Positions 9,807 through 20,858 of a stretch of 64,000 nt of DNA are shown one piece after another. The stretch's first letter is position 1, and every line of letters starts with the position of its first letter. The notes below the pieces were generated by a model. That model ran no database searches, had not been told where the DNA came from, and saw only the letters and a list, made by a program, of their open reading frames with translations. Origin of the DNA: Lepidodermella squamata (Eukaryota > Gastrotricha); contig JBLDXI010000021.1 in the NCBI GenBank assembly GCA_047495785.1, positions 2,480,001 through 2,544,000 of the forward strand, written 5' to 3'. A program made the position numbers and the translations under genes.

Positions 9807-12787
9807 CTGGCAGTAGGTAAAAGCAACAAGTGGCAGGGCTTAAACAATACTTCTCGTGAATAGATGCGGAATTCCGTGTTCAAAAATCCCGGCGGGAGAT
9901 AAAGACACGATGTGCTTTTCAATAAGTCTTCAAATTAGTTTTTATTTAACAACATTTATCGGAATAAGATTGTTATACAAATACAGCCGGCTTTTTAATT
10001 GTCACATTTTCCATATTTTTATTTTTTAAAGGATCCTCCGTTTCTTGGTTGCTGTTTTTTTCTTGGCTTTCCTGGAAGGGCGAGATCGGGAGGGCTCTCT
10101 CTTGTGATGCCAAAAGGTCAAAGGTCGGGTGCTGGTGGCCTGAGACTTGCCTGAGCTATCGAATGACGTATGATCACTTAAAACCAGTAACCCTTAGAAT
10201 CTTTAGCTCAGATCTTGATATTTCAAGTCTTGATTAGGTATGTTAGTCGAGCATCAGGCGAGGGTCAGTGCTGCTGAGAATATTAAGGTCCTCTTTAAGG
10301 TAATTATCTTGCTTCACTTGAAATTAGTATGGTCACCCTACCCTTTGAAATGCAATCGCCCGGTATCTCTCCCGGCGTCATTAGCTTACGGTTTTTTGCT
10401 GATTTTATGTGGCTTTCTATTTTTCTATTGCGAGCTTCTGCACCCGCCGCCACCGCTCAAGGCTCAAGGGCGTAGACGTGGCGGCCTTACTCTAATACTA
10501 GGAATGTTCAGAGGAACCATCATCTAAATCATTATTGTCATTTTCGAGCGGAGCCAATTATGTACTTGGTACTTGGTTATGAGCGGTTTGAATGATAAGG
10601 GCTTTGAAGCCAGTGCGGAGTACAGTCTTCCAGGTTTCTAGGATCCTCTAGTTGAACTAGCTAGCCATTGCGCTGATCTTATGGTCACGTTTTTTAGCCA
10701 TTAGCGGAGCAGAGTTTTTCAGTACCCTACACCATGTAAATGACCCATTTGGCTTACATTTTCCATTCGTTATAAGGCCTTTCTCGTAATTCCTCATAAT
10801 TCACACTGATTGACCCGTTTATCGCCTAATATTCAGGCGACGGCATTTCATTGGCGTTTGCGTGGACAAGTAGCTCATTATCATTGGTCGGAAAACTACA
10901 TTCTCTGAGTTAACCTCGAGCCTCGAGCTGTTGTCCCATCAATAAGATATTGAATCTTTTGGTTCCCATGGCAACCTGCTATTTGGCTAGAAGCTAGAAC
11001 ATTTATCAAGGATTTTTCCAGAACGTCTATCGGTGTCTTAAAGAGGATTGTCTGTGATCATCTCAATTTCCGCTAATTTCGAATTATTTCATGATTCTAG
11101 ATGATTCTAAACCACGAGTCACGAGTCCGGGAAAATTGTAGAATCTTCACTTCCGGATCTTCACTTTACTTTCTTCCGTTCATGGGCGTCTGACTGACAT
11201 CGGTGTTTAACGGTGGGTACAGATCGTTCTCAGCATCGAGACCAGCTCTCTATGGTTTATGGCTGACAGTTGTGGAAATAGGCAGATTATTTTAGCTTTC
11301 TAATTCAGGATTAAATGAAGTGCTCGAATTCTCACTTTTTCAAGTATGTCTCAAATTTCAAAACATTTCCCTCGCAATAATAAATTGAGCTAACCTGCTT
11401 AATTTTCGGCATAGTAATATTTCGAAAAATATTGTCATCATTTACGTCTCGTGAGACATAGGGTTGTTGTTTTTTTTTCGATTTGTTATTACTGGGCATG
11501 ATATCGTTAACGCCGCGCCAATACAACCACTTGAGCTCAGCTTTTTTAATGGTAGCATTTAGCAAAAGCTACCAAACGGTTGTTTGGCACGACGCTAACG
11601 ATATCCCGGACGGAAGCTCATACAAGAAAAGAGTGCAGCCGTTGTAAGGTTGCGAGAGTGTCGTGAAAGTTTCAGGTCCTTTCATGTTTCAGTGAAGTTA
11701 TTTTATCACTTTTGATGATTTGAGAAAAAAAAAGGTTTGTTCAAGAGTTCTAAATAAATACGTTAGGCGGCAGCTCTTTGCACCGCTTTTAGATTCCATT
11801 AAGAGGTTGTTGAAAAGATGGGCGAGTATTTTAGACTCTTGTTGAAGTGTAGCTTGGGGCGACATGTGTTTGTGTGAACTGGCTACGCATCATTGATTGA
11901 TAACGATCAAAGGCCTTGCGGCCGAAGACCTGGGAGGCTTTCTGGTGCTTTATCGTCGAAGCATCTCCATACCAGCATCTCCATCCAGGCGAACATCGCG
12001 TTACATTCGTTGGTGCTTTCAGCTCGGGGGTTATGTCTTGAATGTGTTGAATCGGTTCAGATTTGAGTCGGCGCAAAGTTTTATAGCACTGCCTGCTTTA
12101 ATTATTTAATCCGCAACTGGGATAATTAGTAAAAAACTAGGTTCTCATTATATCTAAATGGCAGTGGCAATATTCTAATTTCGCTTTGGTGAAGCCCTAA
12201 CTTGAAGCGACTTGTTAAATTTTTGATAATGATAGAATATTTAGCTTGATTAGTTTACGTGTGCTGCTTTTACCGCCAGCCCTATGATTTTTTGGTGTTG
12301 ATGCGCTAGTTAAATGTGCTAATGTGTTGGATTGCCTTGGCTTATGTATCTTTATGATAACGCTCAGAGACACTATTTCAGTAATGGCGCTTCTTCCGCG
12401 TCGCATGCGGCGCTTTTAAGCGCGCGTAAGAGGAGTGCTTTCCCGTTCGCCATTATAGTGCGGCCATCAGCGGTCAAGCGCTCAGAGGCTTGCATTATTT
12501 GTGTGCGTCGACAGTTTTATTATTAGCCGAAACCGTATTCCGTGCGGTGGTGTCGCACTAATTATCAATGAAATACTATAGTATGGAACGGCGGCTTCGT
12601 CATAAATTCGAGTACGATCCCGCGTTACAACAATGGTTGTAACCCGGTCAGTATCATGAAAGTTCAAGAATGCAACAAGAGGTTGTCCGAAAGGTTTAAT
12701 TGTTTTCTCTCTTCATGCGTGTCGTTGCCCTGCACTATCCGCAGTTACTGGCTTTATTAGTATCGCCTGTGCGAGTTGTGTTTTCAA
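9807..12787. other. Long gene-poor stretch between EXOSC9 and the Ly6-sushi gene
   Basis: I could not assemble a gene. Minus-strand fragments look faintly coding: 11395-11499 (starts MPSNNKSKKKQQ, ends at a GTTAGC donor), 10253-10320 (KEDLNILSSTDPRLMLD) and 10028-10150 (basic tail ending ATKKRRIL before TAA, with a minus AATAAA near 10018). No set of splice sites joins them convincingly. An inverted repeat lies at 11500-11605. Confidence 0.35.
11500..11605. repeat. Imperfect inverted repeat with inner hairpin
   Basis: GATATCGTTA...CAACC at 11500-11528 is matched by the reverse complement of 11578-11605 with a few mismatches. Inside, GGTAGC...GCTACC (11551-11573) forms a second short hairpin. 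It resembles a small foldback element. Confidence 0.5.
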
Positions 12788-15141
12788 ATGAAATTTAGTG
12801 CGATCCCGCCCGTTCAAATATGGGCTGTTTTCGTTTCGCTAGTTGTAATTTCATCATATTATCATCTACCGTCAAACGCCGAAGTCAAAGTTGCGGAGCG
12901 TGATGTCCCCCCTGCCGAGGCTACATTTACAATCCTCGACGAGGACCAGGTTGGTCTGCTCGACGCTCTACCGAAGCAGCAAAACTCGTCGAAGAAGGTC
13001 ACCAGATCGTTATCACCTCATCAAAGGGCGCAACGGTCGTCTTCATTCCGACTCGAAGATAACGGCTCAAAGCTGCATTATTTAAGAACACCCCATAATG
13101 ATTTGTCGCCCGGCTCTCAAGGTAATTTAGCCGTTAATCACGTTATCACATGATTTGAAGATTACTTTCAGGTGAATTGGAGCGTTTAATGAGTGCACCT
13201 TCTGACAACGAAGGGTTGATAACTGATTCGCTGTTTTGCTACTATCAGTCAGTGCAAATCGGCTACGATCTTGGGCCTTCTGTTACAAAATGCACGATGC
13301 CTAATCACGATTCTTGCATGGTTTGCTAGTTAAAGTTCACTAATCATTTTCATCTATAGTTTTTTTTGCCGTTTATCAGCTGCTAGAAAATACTCGCACT
13401 GGTGTCCGTGAAATGAGCTGCATCTCTTCGAACGATTGCGAACTTACTCGAGCCGAATTATTGAGAAGCAAAGCGGACGGTTCAGTTAAATTGACGTGCT
13501 GCCGCAGCAATTTGTGCAATGGCCCACTAAATAATCGACCGCGAAGTAATGCTAACAACAACAACAACGCGCCTGACAATAGCCGCCGAGTCCAACCGGC
13601 ACGACAACGGTCGACCGCTGGTCTCAGAGATCGTCATCCTGTTCAGCAACAGCAATCACCCCTCGATGAATTGCAAGGAGTTCTGCCTGACTCGAATCAG
13701 TATTACCAACAACCTGCCCGACAGGCTCGAACTCACTCGAGGCAGTTAGCGCCGCCTAGCCAGCCGGCAAACATTCGTCAGCCAATGATGGAAAGAGCGA
13801 GAAGTGCCGCGAGGCCAAGACCCAGTCTCCCTAGCATTCCTGGAGTCGTTCCGCAGAGCGATGGCGGCGATTCCGCTCCGCCTTCAGATGCGAATATTTC
13901 ATCCATGATCAATCGCGTTTTGACAGGCATGCCTAATCGAGGTCAATCACAGCAGCAGCAACAACAACAACAACAGCAACAGCAGCAGCCGCCCAAAGCG
14001 CCAGCGCCTCGTCCCAATCGACCGAGCCTTCCGTTTGCGCCTGGGCTGACCGAAATGCAGCAGCAACAAAAGCAGCAGCAGTTATCGCCAGAGCAAGATA
14101 TCTACCAGCAGATGATGCAGCTTTTGAGTGAGCGATCGAAGCAGCAGCAACAGCAAAGACAAAGGACGGAAAGTTCTGCTGAAACCAGGTCAAATCCCGC
14201 CGCATCGATGATGGCGCCAAACGTTTGTGATTTCCCGCCATTGATGCCAAACGCTTGGGTATCGGTTGCCTCCCTCGAGGTCGGATCTGAGGTCTATTAT
14301 CAATGCAGCGCCGGCTACCAGTTGGAAGGGCCTCGCGTAGTCACGTGCACCGACCAGCCATCCGGCACAACTTTATCACCCATGGCAAGCTCGTCGTTAA
14401 ACTCGCATCCGCGGTGGACACAAGTACCCAACTGCGCTCGAATGGCTGAGGGTAACAATCAATTGGGCGATAAAATCGTGGCGTTGCCAGAAAATGATAT
14501 AGTCAGTCAGATTGTTGCTCGAAACAGCAACAACAATAATAACAATCAGATCGCGAGTAACGGGATCAGTGATAATTTCAAAGGCCAGTTGCCAGACAGT
14601 GGAACCTTGGCCCCACCTGTCGATGTAATGGCCGGCGTAGAGGAGTCGGATGTTCCGCTGACGAGCAACCTTGTCGAATCAGCTGGTTCGCGCAATGGAG
14701 CCGCCGCTGGATCGAACGACCGCGTGACCCAGTGTTATGACAATCGCGCCGGCTCAGTTTTCGTCGCTTCCTGTCGAGGGGATTCAGTCATATGCACGGT
14801 AAGACTTTTTTCGAAAATTCATTCTGTTTATTGTGCGAACTCAATTATAGCGCATTGTAACGAGTGGGACGTCTGCATCCTCGCTGTTGACTTCTGAGCC
14901 GGGCGCGGCGTTGTCGCCATACGGCGCCGATTCGGCGTCTCAAGCGCTATCGGACCCATTGTCGCCGAATTCTCGGTCAAACTCGGCTGGCTCTTTGTCA
15001 TCGGGAGGCAATCAGCAACAACAGGTTTCCCAATACTGCGCTCTCCTCGATGATTGCTTGCGCTTTGAGCGCTGGGTCCGACTGGCCAACCGCGATGACA
15101 TCGACGTGCTGTGCTGTTCAACAGACCTTTGTAATGCCTGA
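12788..15141 (+). CDS. Secreted Ly6/three-finger, polyQ, sushi (CCP), Ly6 protein
   Basis: Exons 12788-13121, 13172-13320, 13380-14798 and 14851-15141 join in phase to about 730 residues. A hydrophobic N-terminus (IWAVFVSLVVISSYY) is a likely signal peptide. Next is a Ly6/uPAR-like domain: LFCYYQ, MSCISSNDC and the diagnostic ending LTCCRSNLCNG. A long Gln/Pro/Arg linker follows with a 14-residue Gln run near 13950. A sushi/CCP module (about 14219-14440) runs from NVCDFPPLMPNAW through VYYQCSAGYQLEG and VTCTD to WTQVPNC. A second Ly6-like half (QCYDNRAGSVFVASC) is split by an intron and a Ser/Gly insert before DVLCCSTDLCNA, the C-terminus. There is no hydrophobic GPI tail or membrane segment, so secretion is inferred. 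Intron 2 uses a weak GTTTGC donor. Function unknown; sushi and Ly6 domains are common in extracellular and synaptic proteins. Confidence 0.8.
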
Positions 15142-15520
15142 ACTTTTCTAGAGCCCATCAACCCAACGACATGAAGCGTGTGCACAATCAATAAAACCCG
15201 TTTTCATTTTTTGTTGTGTTTTTTTCCTTGTGGTTGGTGATAGAAAAGCTGAAAGCTGTAAAATGCTTGTCATGTTTCATTTCTAGATGTTTAATCATAG
15301 CTTAATAATATGGACGAGTCACTGCGTGCGAAGAAATGCAGTAACGGCATGTCTCTCCTCGGAAAATTTCGTACGTTTCTCATCAGAAAATGCGGTGAGA
15401 ATATCAATAGCGTGGATATCTTTTTCTACAGCATTATCTCGACATTAGTTACAGTTTTTCATGTTTTTTTTTATTATAATGTAGGGAGTCTTGATACTTA
15501 GAGGTAGCTGGCAGGGCTGA
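15142..15520 (+). other. Spacer with poly(A) signal of the Ly6-sushi gene
   Basis: AATAAA at 15190-15195 lies 49 bases after the stop. Nothing else is seen before the TLCD gene. Confidence 0.55.
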
Positions 15521-16887
15521 ATGGAAATGCCCAACAAAACGGGTTCTAGTTCGGCAGAAATCGTTAGCAAGTATGGCTGGCACTACTCGGTCGATGCTAA
15601 GTACGCTGAACAATACCGCGAATTTGAAACGCGGCGGTACAATAATGTGGTGCTATACTTTGGTGCATTCGTCATTGCCGCGGTTGGCTTTCGGTTGCTC
15701 AACAAACTGCTTGCCAGTATTTACAGCAAAAGCAACAGAACAGCGAAGGAACACCGGGCGCTTGTCAACAATTCAGTTTCCCTTGTACACGCTACCGTTG
15801 CCGCAATATTGATTCACTACGAGTAAGCCAATTGAGTCTCGCTCACTTTAATTCATTGATAATTTCTTGGCAGTTTTAAAATCCTGACTCCTCTACTCTT
15901 GGAAGATTTGCGTCATATGCATTCTGACGTTACGCTCCTCACTCTTGCCTTCTGCGGTGGGTATTTCTTTTACGATACTTTCGATTTGCTGTCCTCCTCA
16001 TCGGGTCGTGCGTTGGTTGAGCTGCTTTGCCATCACATCATTGTAAATTTAAATATTTTTGGCAACTTATGACCAACTGATTTGTGCTTTTCCGTTCCAG
16101 ATTGTTGCTAACTATACCTACGTTTTGTATCGACGAGAATACACTTCATTCTGTGCAGCTTTTTTGTTTTGCGAAACAAATAGCATCTTCCTGCACATCC
16201 GCCAGCTGCTACTTCATAACAATGTTCCGAAAACCAGTATTATCTTCCGGATCAACGCACTCTTGAATTATGGTAAGTAAAACAAGTCTTGAGAGCTTCG
16301 TAAGGATAGGTATTATTCATGTCCCATACTCACAAATACATACCTAATTCGTATAGTGCGAGATCTAAGTTTACAGCACATTTATTTGAAATTTTCGGTT
16401 GGAACCGATTTGTTTGATTCCCAAACGCATATCAGGTTGTTTAACGGGAACATTTATTCAGTGTTTCTTTTAAGCAGTTTAACAGTTTAAATTTTAAACA
16501 CCAAAAGGGCAAAATTTGGCCGAAATATCAAGAAAAACCGTCTTCACCCCCAAAATGACACTAGCACCGCAATTTTAAACACCAAATTGATCCTTAAAAA
16601 CACGTTGATTTAATAGAGCGTCAAAGCATCAAAATATTTTGACCGTTTTGTTGATTTTGCGCTATTTTTCACAATCAGCGACCTTCTCGGTTTACCGGAT
16701 AATGAATTGCTGGTGGCTGCTCATGTACATGTTCAATAACTGGAGTGAATTCGATGTTATCGTTAAATTCCTAATGGCCGCGTCGGTGCCGCTGATCTCA
16801 ATCGTCCAGTTGCCTCTTCTCTACAGAATGGTTCATTCGGATTGGTTCAGACTGAACGCTCATCACTCGAAAATGAATTTTGACTGA
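15521..16887 (+). CDS. TLC-domain membrane protein, TLCD1/2 (FLD-1) type
   Basis: Exons 15521-15822, 15874-16042, 16101-16272 and 16679-16887 join in phase to about 283 residues. Several hydrophobic helices are visible (VVLYFGAFVIAAVGF, SLVHATVAAILI, LLTLAFCGGYFFYD, FLMAASVPLISIVQLPLL). Family signatures are GGYFFYDTFDLL, the HH pair in LLCHHIIIVANY, and ETNSIFLHIRQLL followed by RINALLNY, which is the TLCD1/TLCD2 pattern rather than ceramide synthase (no DxxxD-type active centre is seen). In C. elegans and mammals this family limits polyunsaturated phospholipids and so controls membrane fluidity, at the plasma membrane. The last intron is long (406 bases). Confidence 0.85.
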
Positions 16888-18172
16888 AACCTTCATGTTG
16901 ATGTTCTCCGTTGTTTGGGGCGATATCTTTTTATGTCTACACCTATTTGCGCTCTTATTCAGGCATTGGTATCCCGCTTTCCGCTCTATAACTTCATTTC
17001 TCCTGCTAGTGAGATTTCTGCGCTTGTATTTTGTTGACTTCTTCGGGTGAAAAACTTCGAATACTGCGCTGCTGTGAACGCTTGGATGCCTCACATATTA
17101 TGAGTATTCTCCGCCGTTACATCGTCTAGTGCTAATGATCCGAAAAATGTGCGTGTCCTGCTGTGCTAGTCCTTCGACTACTTATTATTCTTTCTAGCGA
17201 TTATTATTTCTATTTCTAACTTTTCACATCGACCTTATCGCCACGCCATTATATCGCTTCAGTCAATCGCCTCTAGCCAAGCTCGTTGGGCTAAGTTTGT
17301 GCCAATGAATTCAAGCCTGACCAAAGTATTAGTGAGCCATTGGAAAATTCTAGATTTCTAAATTGGAGCGTTAGCTCATTTTAAATTTTTTTGCTTTTTA
17401 TTCGGCAATTTCGTTCGAGTTAGAATGGTCTGCTTTCAAAACGATACCTCTTTTGTCGATTTACGCTATGAAGAGACGCTCTGAGTCTGAACTATTTTTT
17501 AACGACGCTTGTTGTATCCGCGAGATAACCGGTTACTTATGAGCTAGTCGCGGGCTGTTGACTTCGCTTCATTTTCTGGGATAATATCTTTGAATTTGAT
17601 GAATTATTCAGCCATCAATAATTTTTAATTTAGATGCGGACTTTGCTGTTGAATTTTTGTTTCATTTTTCATTCGGCCGTTATGGACTAGTGCTGATTTC
17701 TCAAATTTTCTGATGTGAAGATTATAAAATACATATTATTACAGCTTATGGTGGTAATTTTTGTCCGGAGCAGGTTAATTGTCAGACGTTGTATGACTTA
17801 TGCACTGAATAGACTTCACGCTGATGCTGTGAGTGAAGTAAAAGCTTGGCATAATAAAACTAGAAAGAACAAGCTAAGAAGTGTTTTCCCATGTACGAAG
17901 ATTCACGAAGGGTATTTACAAAATGGTCGTGTTCGACGATCGATTGACCACCAAGAATCAAGATGATCGTTTTCCAAGTGATGGAAGCTTCTGCAATCCT
18001 AATTTACAAACCATAGTACCCACATTGTGCGACTTTACCCTATGGTAATTTCTGAAGCACTGAAGACTTGGAGCAAGAATTCTAGATTGATTGATTGATT
18101 TAGGGTAAGGTTACTTAATATGCCTTAAAATGTGAGAAATTAGTTGGACCCGGCCAGGGTTGAGGAGTTACC

Positions 18173-18801
18173 TACCGTAATTTGGGGTGGCTTTGCCCAG
18201 TGGGGTGACTTTGACATGTCAAAAAGGGGTGACTTTGGCCACTCAAATGTCGAAGCCGGCAAGGTAAAGACCCCATGAGTGGGATACCGCTAGATAGCCC
18301 AATGAAAGCCAGACCTAGCTGTGTACAATGTACATGTACGACTTATTACCGAATATAAAATGACAGGTCAAGTTGGGTTTTTTTTTTAAGTTCGATTTCC
18401 GGTAGAATTTTGGTGACTAACCAAAGGAATAGATGCGATCAAAATCAAAATCGAATGGCATTTTCGAACCACTCTGCTTACAGGCTATCCAACGGTAGCC
18501 CACTCATGGGGGTCTTTACGTTGTCGGCTTCGATATTTGAGTGGTACAAAGTCACCCCATCAGCATCTAACATGTGTTTCGGGTGACTTTGACCACCGTT
18601 ACCTGTCCACTAAAATTCATGCTCGTATCTGATAGTTACTTTGACTGCACTGTCTGTTTCTACTCGTTACTGGCTTTCCGGCAACATCCATATTGAGGGG
18701 GTTTGCATATCGATTTGCCAAGATTTTAGTGAATGAAAGTCGATCGCAACAACCATGCCAATATGTCACCCCACTAACCAAAGTCACCCCAAATTACGGT
18801 A
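18173..18801. mobile_element. Foldback MITE with TA-flanked terminal inverted repeats
   Basis: The ends read TACCGTAATTTGGGGTG (18173-18189) and its reverse complement (18785-18801). Homology continues inward: the GGGGTGACTTTG word recurs, and the block around 18240-18290 (ACTCAAATGTCGAAGCC...AAGACCCCATGAGTGGG) is complemented at about 18500-18545. The whole 629-base unit can fold back. The TA at each edge would fit a Tc1/mariner-type insertion. No coding capacity. Confidence 0.7.
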
Positions 18802-19838
18802 AATGCCAGCAAATAACCAGAAAAAACCTCTTCAAAAAAACCCATGTGATTAGCATGCACCAATATAGAGATAATGCTACTGCAATCAAACCAAATGTTG
18901 TTGTGCTGATTTAAGACAGGTTTCTTAAAGTTGCATAACTTGAGACTTTAGGCAATTCGAACCTAAACTGCAAACTCCCTCAATTCGTTTACGATTATGT
19001 TGAAACCTGGCAAGTATGGTTATTCAGTCCCGCTGGATACGCTGGAGCGTTTAATTTTTGCATAGCACACTTCCTCATCTCAGTTTCAGTCATCCGAAAC
19101 ATTCTGCCAATTCTGCCAGAAAATTAGTAGAAAAGATCGAAGTCCCGAAGTGTCAAAGGTCTGACAGGCCGTGCGTTGTCAGGATACGATATTTGGTTGT
19201 ATCGAGCCTTTCGAAGTCTAAAAATGCTGCTTTATAATCTCTATAAATGGGTGCTAATTCCCGACTAGCTTATATTTCGTGATGTTATGCATGCTGTACC
19301 GACTTAGTTATCCTCAGAGACACAAATCTCCGGCTGCAGCCTGTCAGCCCTGACTTTTACTACAGATAGTGCGAGACAATGAACGTCATGGACAGCACAC
19401 AGCGGAAAGATGAAGAGGAATATTTCGATTTCCACCGGCGACAATTTAGCTGAGATCAAATCAGCCTTTATTTACAGGTTACATCAAGCTTCTTCAAACT
19501 CTACGTCTCCCGTCGAGAAGTTTTCGCGTTGGCCCGCCAGGGAAAATGACTTCCACTACGTCAGCTTTATGAACTACTCGCTAAATTATCCAGATAATAA
19601 GACAAGAAGTCCCAGAGCTTCTCTTTAGCATCGTCGCTGATATTATATTGCGATCTATACACAAATGTAACACTCAGCCAGGTATTATCCAGAAAACATT
19701 TCCGTTTCAATTCATGCATTGGATTGGCAGAATATCCAGTGAATCCATGTATACAGTATCCACAGACGATTTCTAGCTCGGGAGCCAATACAACATCTCC
19801 ATTTGAAACAGCTAACAAAGCCCGTTTTATAAAAACAT

Positions 19839-19844
19839 TTTATT
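19839..19844 (-). promoter_or_regulatory. Candidate poly(A) signal of SGSM gene
   Basis: AATAAA on the minus strand, about 1 kb past the SGSM stop. Confidence 0.4.
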
Positions 19845-20858
19845 TTTCATCTGTAAACCATAAAAATAATGAACATTGCACAATTAACATGATGAGACTA
19901 GAGAAGATGAGACGAGAAGTTGTGTGAAACGAAGAACGAAAGAGAATCGTTGTGACAGATCTAATCGAACCCTGCGAGAAGGTATTCGTCGAATAGAGGC
20001 GCGCCTGTAAACGCCGTCGAAAATGTTATCACATCATGGCAGTACAGAACAACACGAGAAGACGAAAGATAAACGGCCTTCGACTAGACTTCCGAGTAAC
20101 ACTGGAAGAACTCAAAGTGCAAATATTATCAAAATGGCGATGTGAAATTGTGTATAAATAAATTAACGCTGAGATCAAGAGAAGAGAACAGCTGAGAATC
20201 AGCCGCAAAAGCTTGGTCCTAGCGAGAACAACTTCGCTTGATAGGCACAACAAATTGACGACACAACGATAGGACAGGCGGCAGGCAAGGCGAAGCGTGA
20301 AGAGCGGATGCCCGGCTCGGCCCTGCGCATGAAGTGCTGCCCTATTAATAAAATTGCGACCCCCGCGGCCACGCTGAGATCATAGCTGGCTAGTGAACGA
20401 GCGAAATTACGGCGAATAATAGCGTTCATGTCAAATAAGCATGCACGCTATGAGGCTGATCGCGCGAGTAGTGGCAAAAATGCGCATTGATTTTTGCCTC
20501 GCTGCGAAATAACACAACGGCCTCGAACGCAATATTCAACAATTTAGTATAAAAATTTACGCCAGTCACTTCAATCGAAAATAAAATACCCATGCATGCT
20601 TAGATGCTTTCACTGAGCGTATATAGGTCTATATATTTAACTCGGGGAAGGTGTGCAAAAAAATGGACTCACTTCGAACAAAAATAAGCGATCGGCAAGA
20701 ATATTTTTCACGTAGCACAGACATGAAAAACGCGAAAATCGATAAAAATAACATGATTCTTTCTGACAATTAAATTTATGGAGATTTGAGATACGCATAT
20801 AAATGAGGAGAGCGACGAAAGCAAATGAGGAAGACACAGGTTTACAACGCCGAGACTA

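Larger units (their letters stand above)
16888..20858. other. Gene-poor spacer with MITE and SGSM 3'UTR
   Basis: Bases 16888-18172 show nothing I can support. A foldback MITE occupies 18173-18801. The right part, from about 19839 to 20858, is the probable minus-strand 3'UTR of the SGSM gene. A minus-strand frame at 19567-19818 looks slightly protein-like but is isolated. Confidence 0.45.

Noticed and set aside
10028-11499. Minus-strand gene made of MPSNNKSKKKQQ..., ...STDPRLMLD and ...ATKKRRIL pieces
   Set aside because: The pieces look faintly coding but no donor and acceptor set joins them in frame, and the putative start lies at the edge of an inverted repeat.
17712-17966. Plus-strand small frame with a hydrophobic start resembling a signal peptide
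   Set aside because: It has no ATG in frame and no splice support; likely chance.
19567-19818. Minus-strand 83-codon frame ending LSYYLDNLASSS
   Set aside because: Composition is plausible but there is no ATG start, partner exon or recognised family, and it lies just beyond the SGSM poly(A) site.
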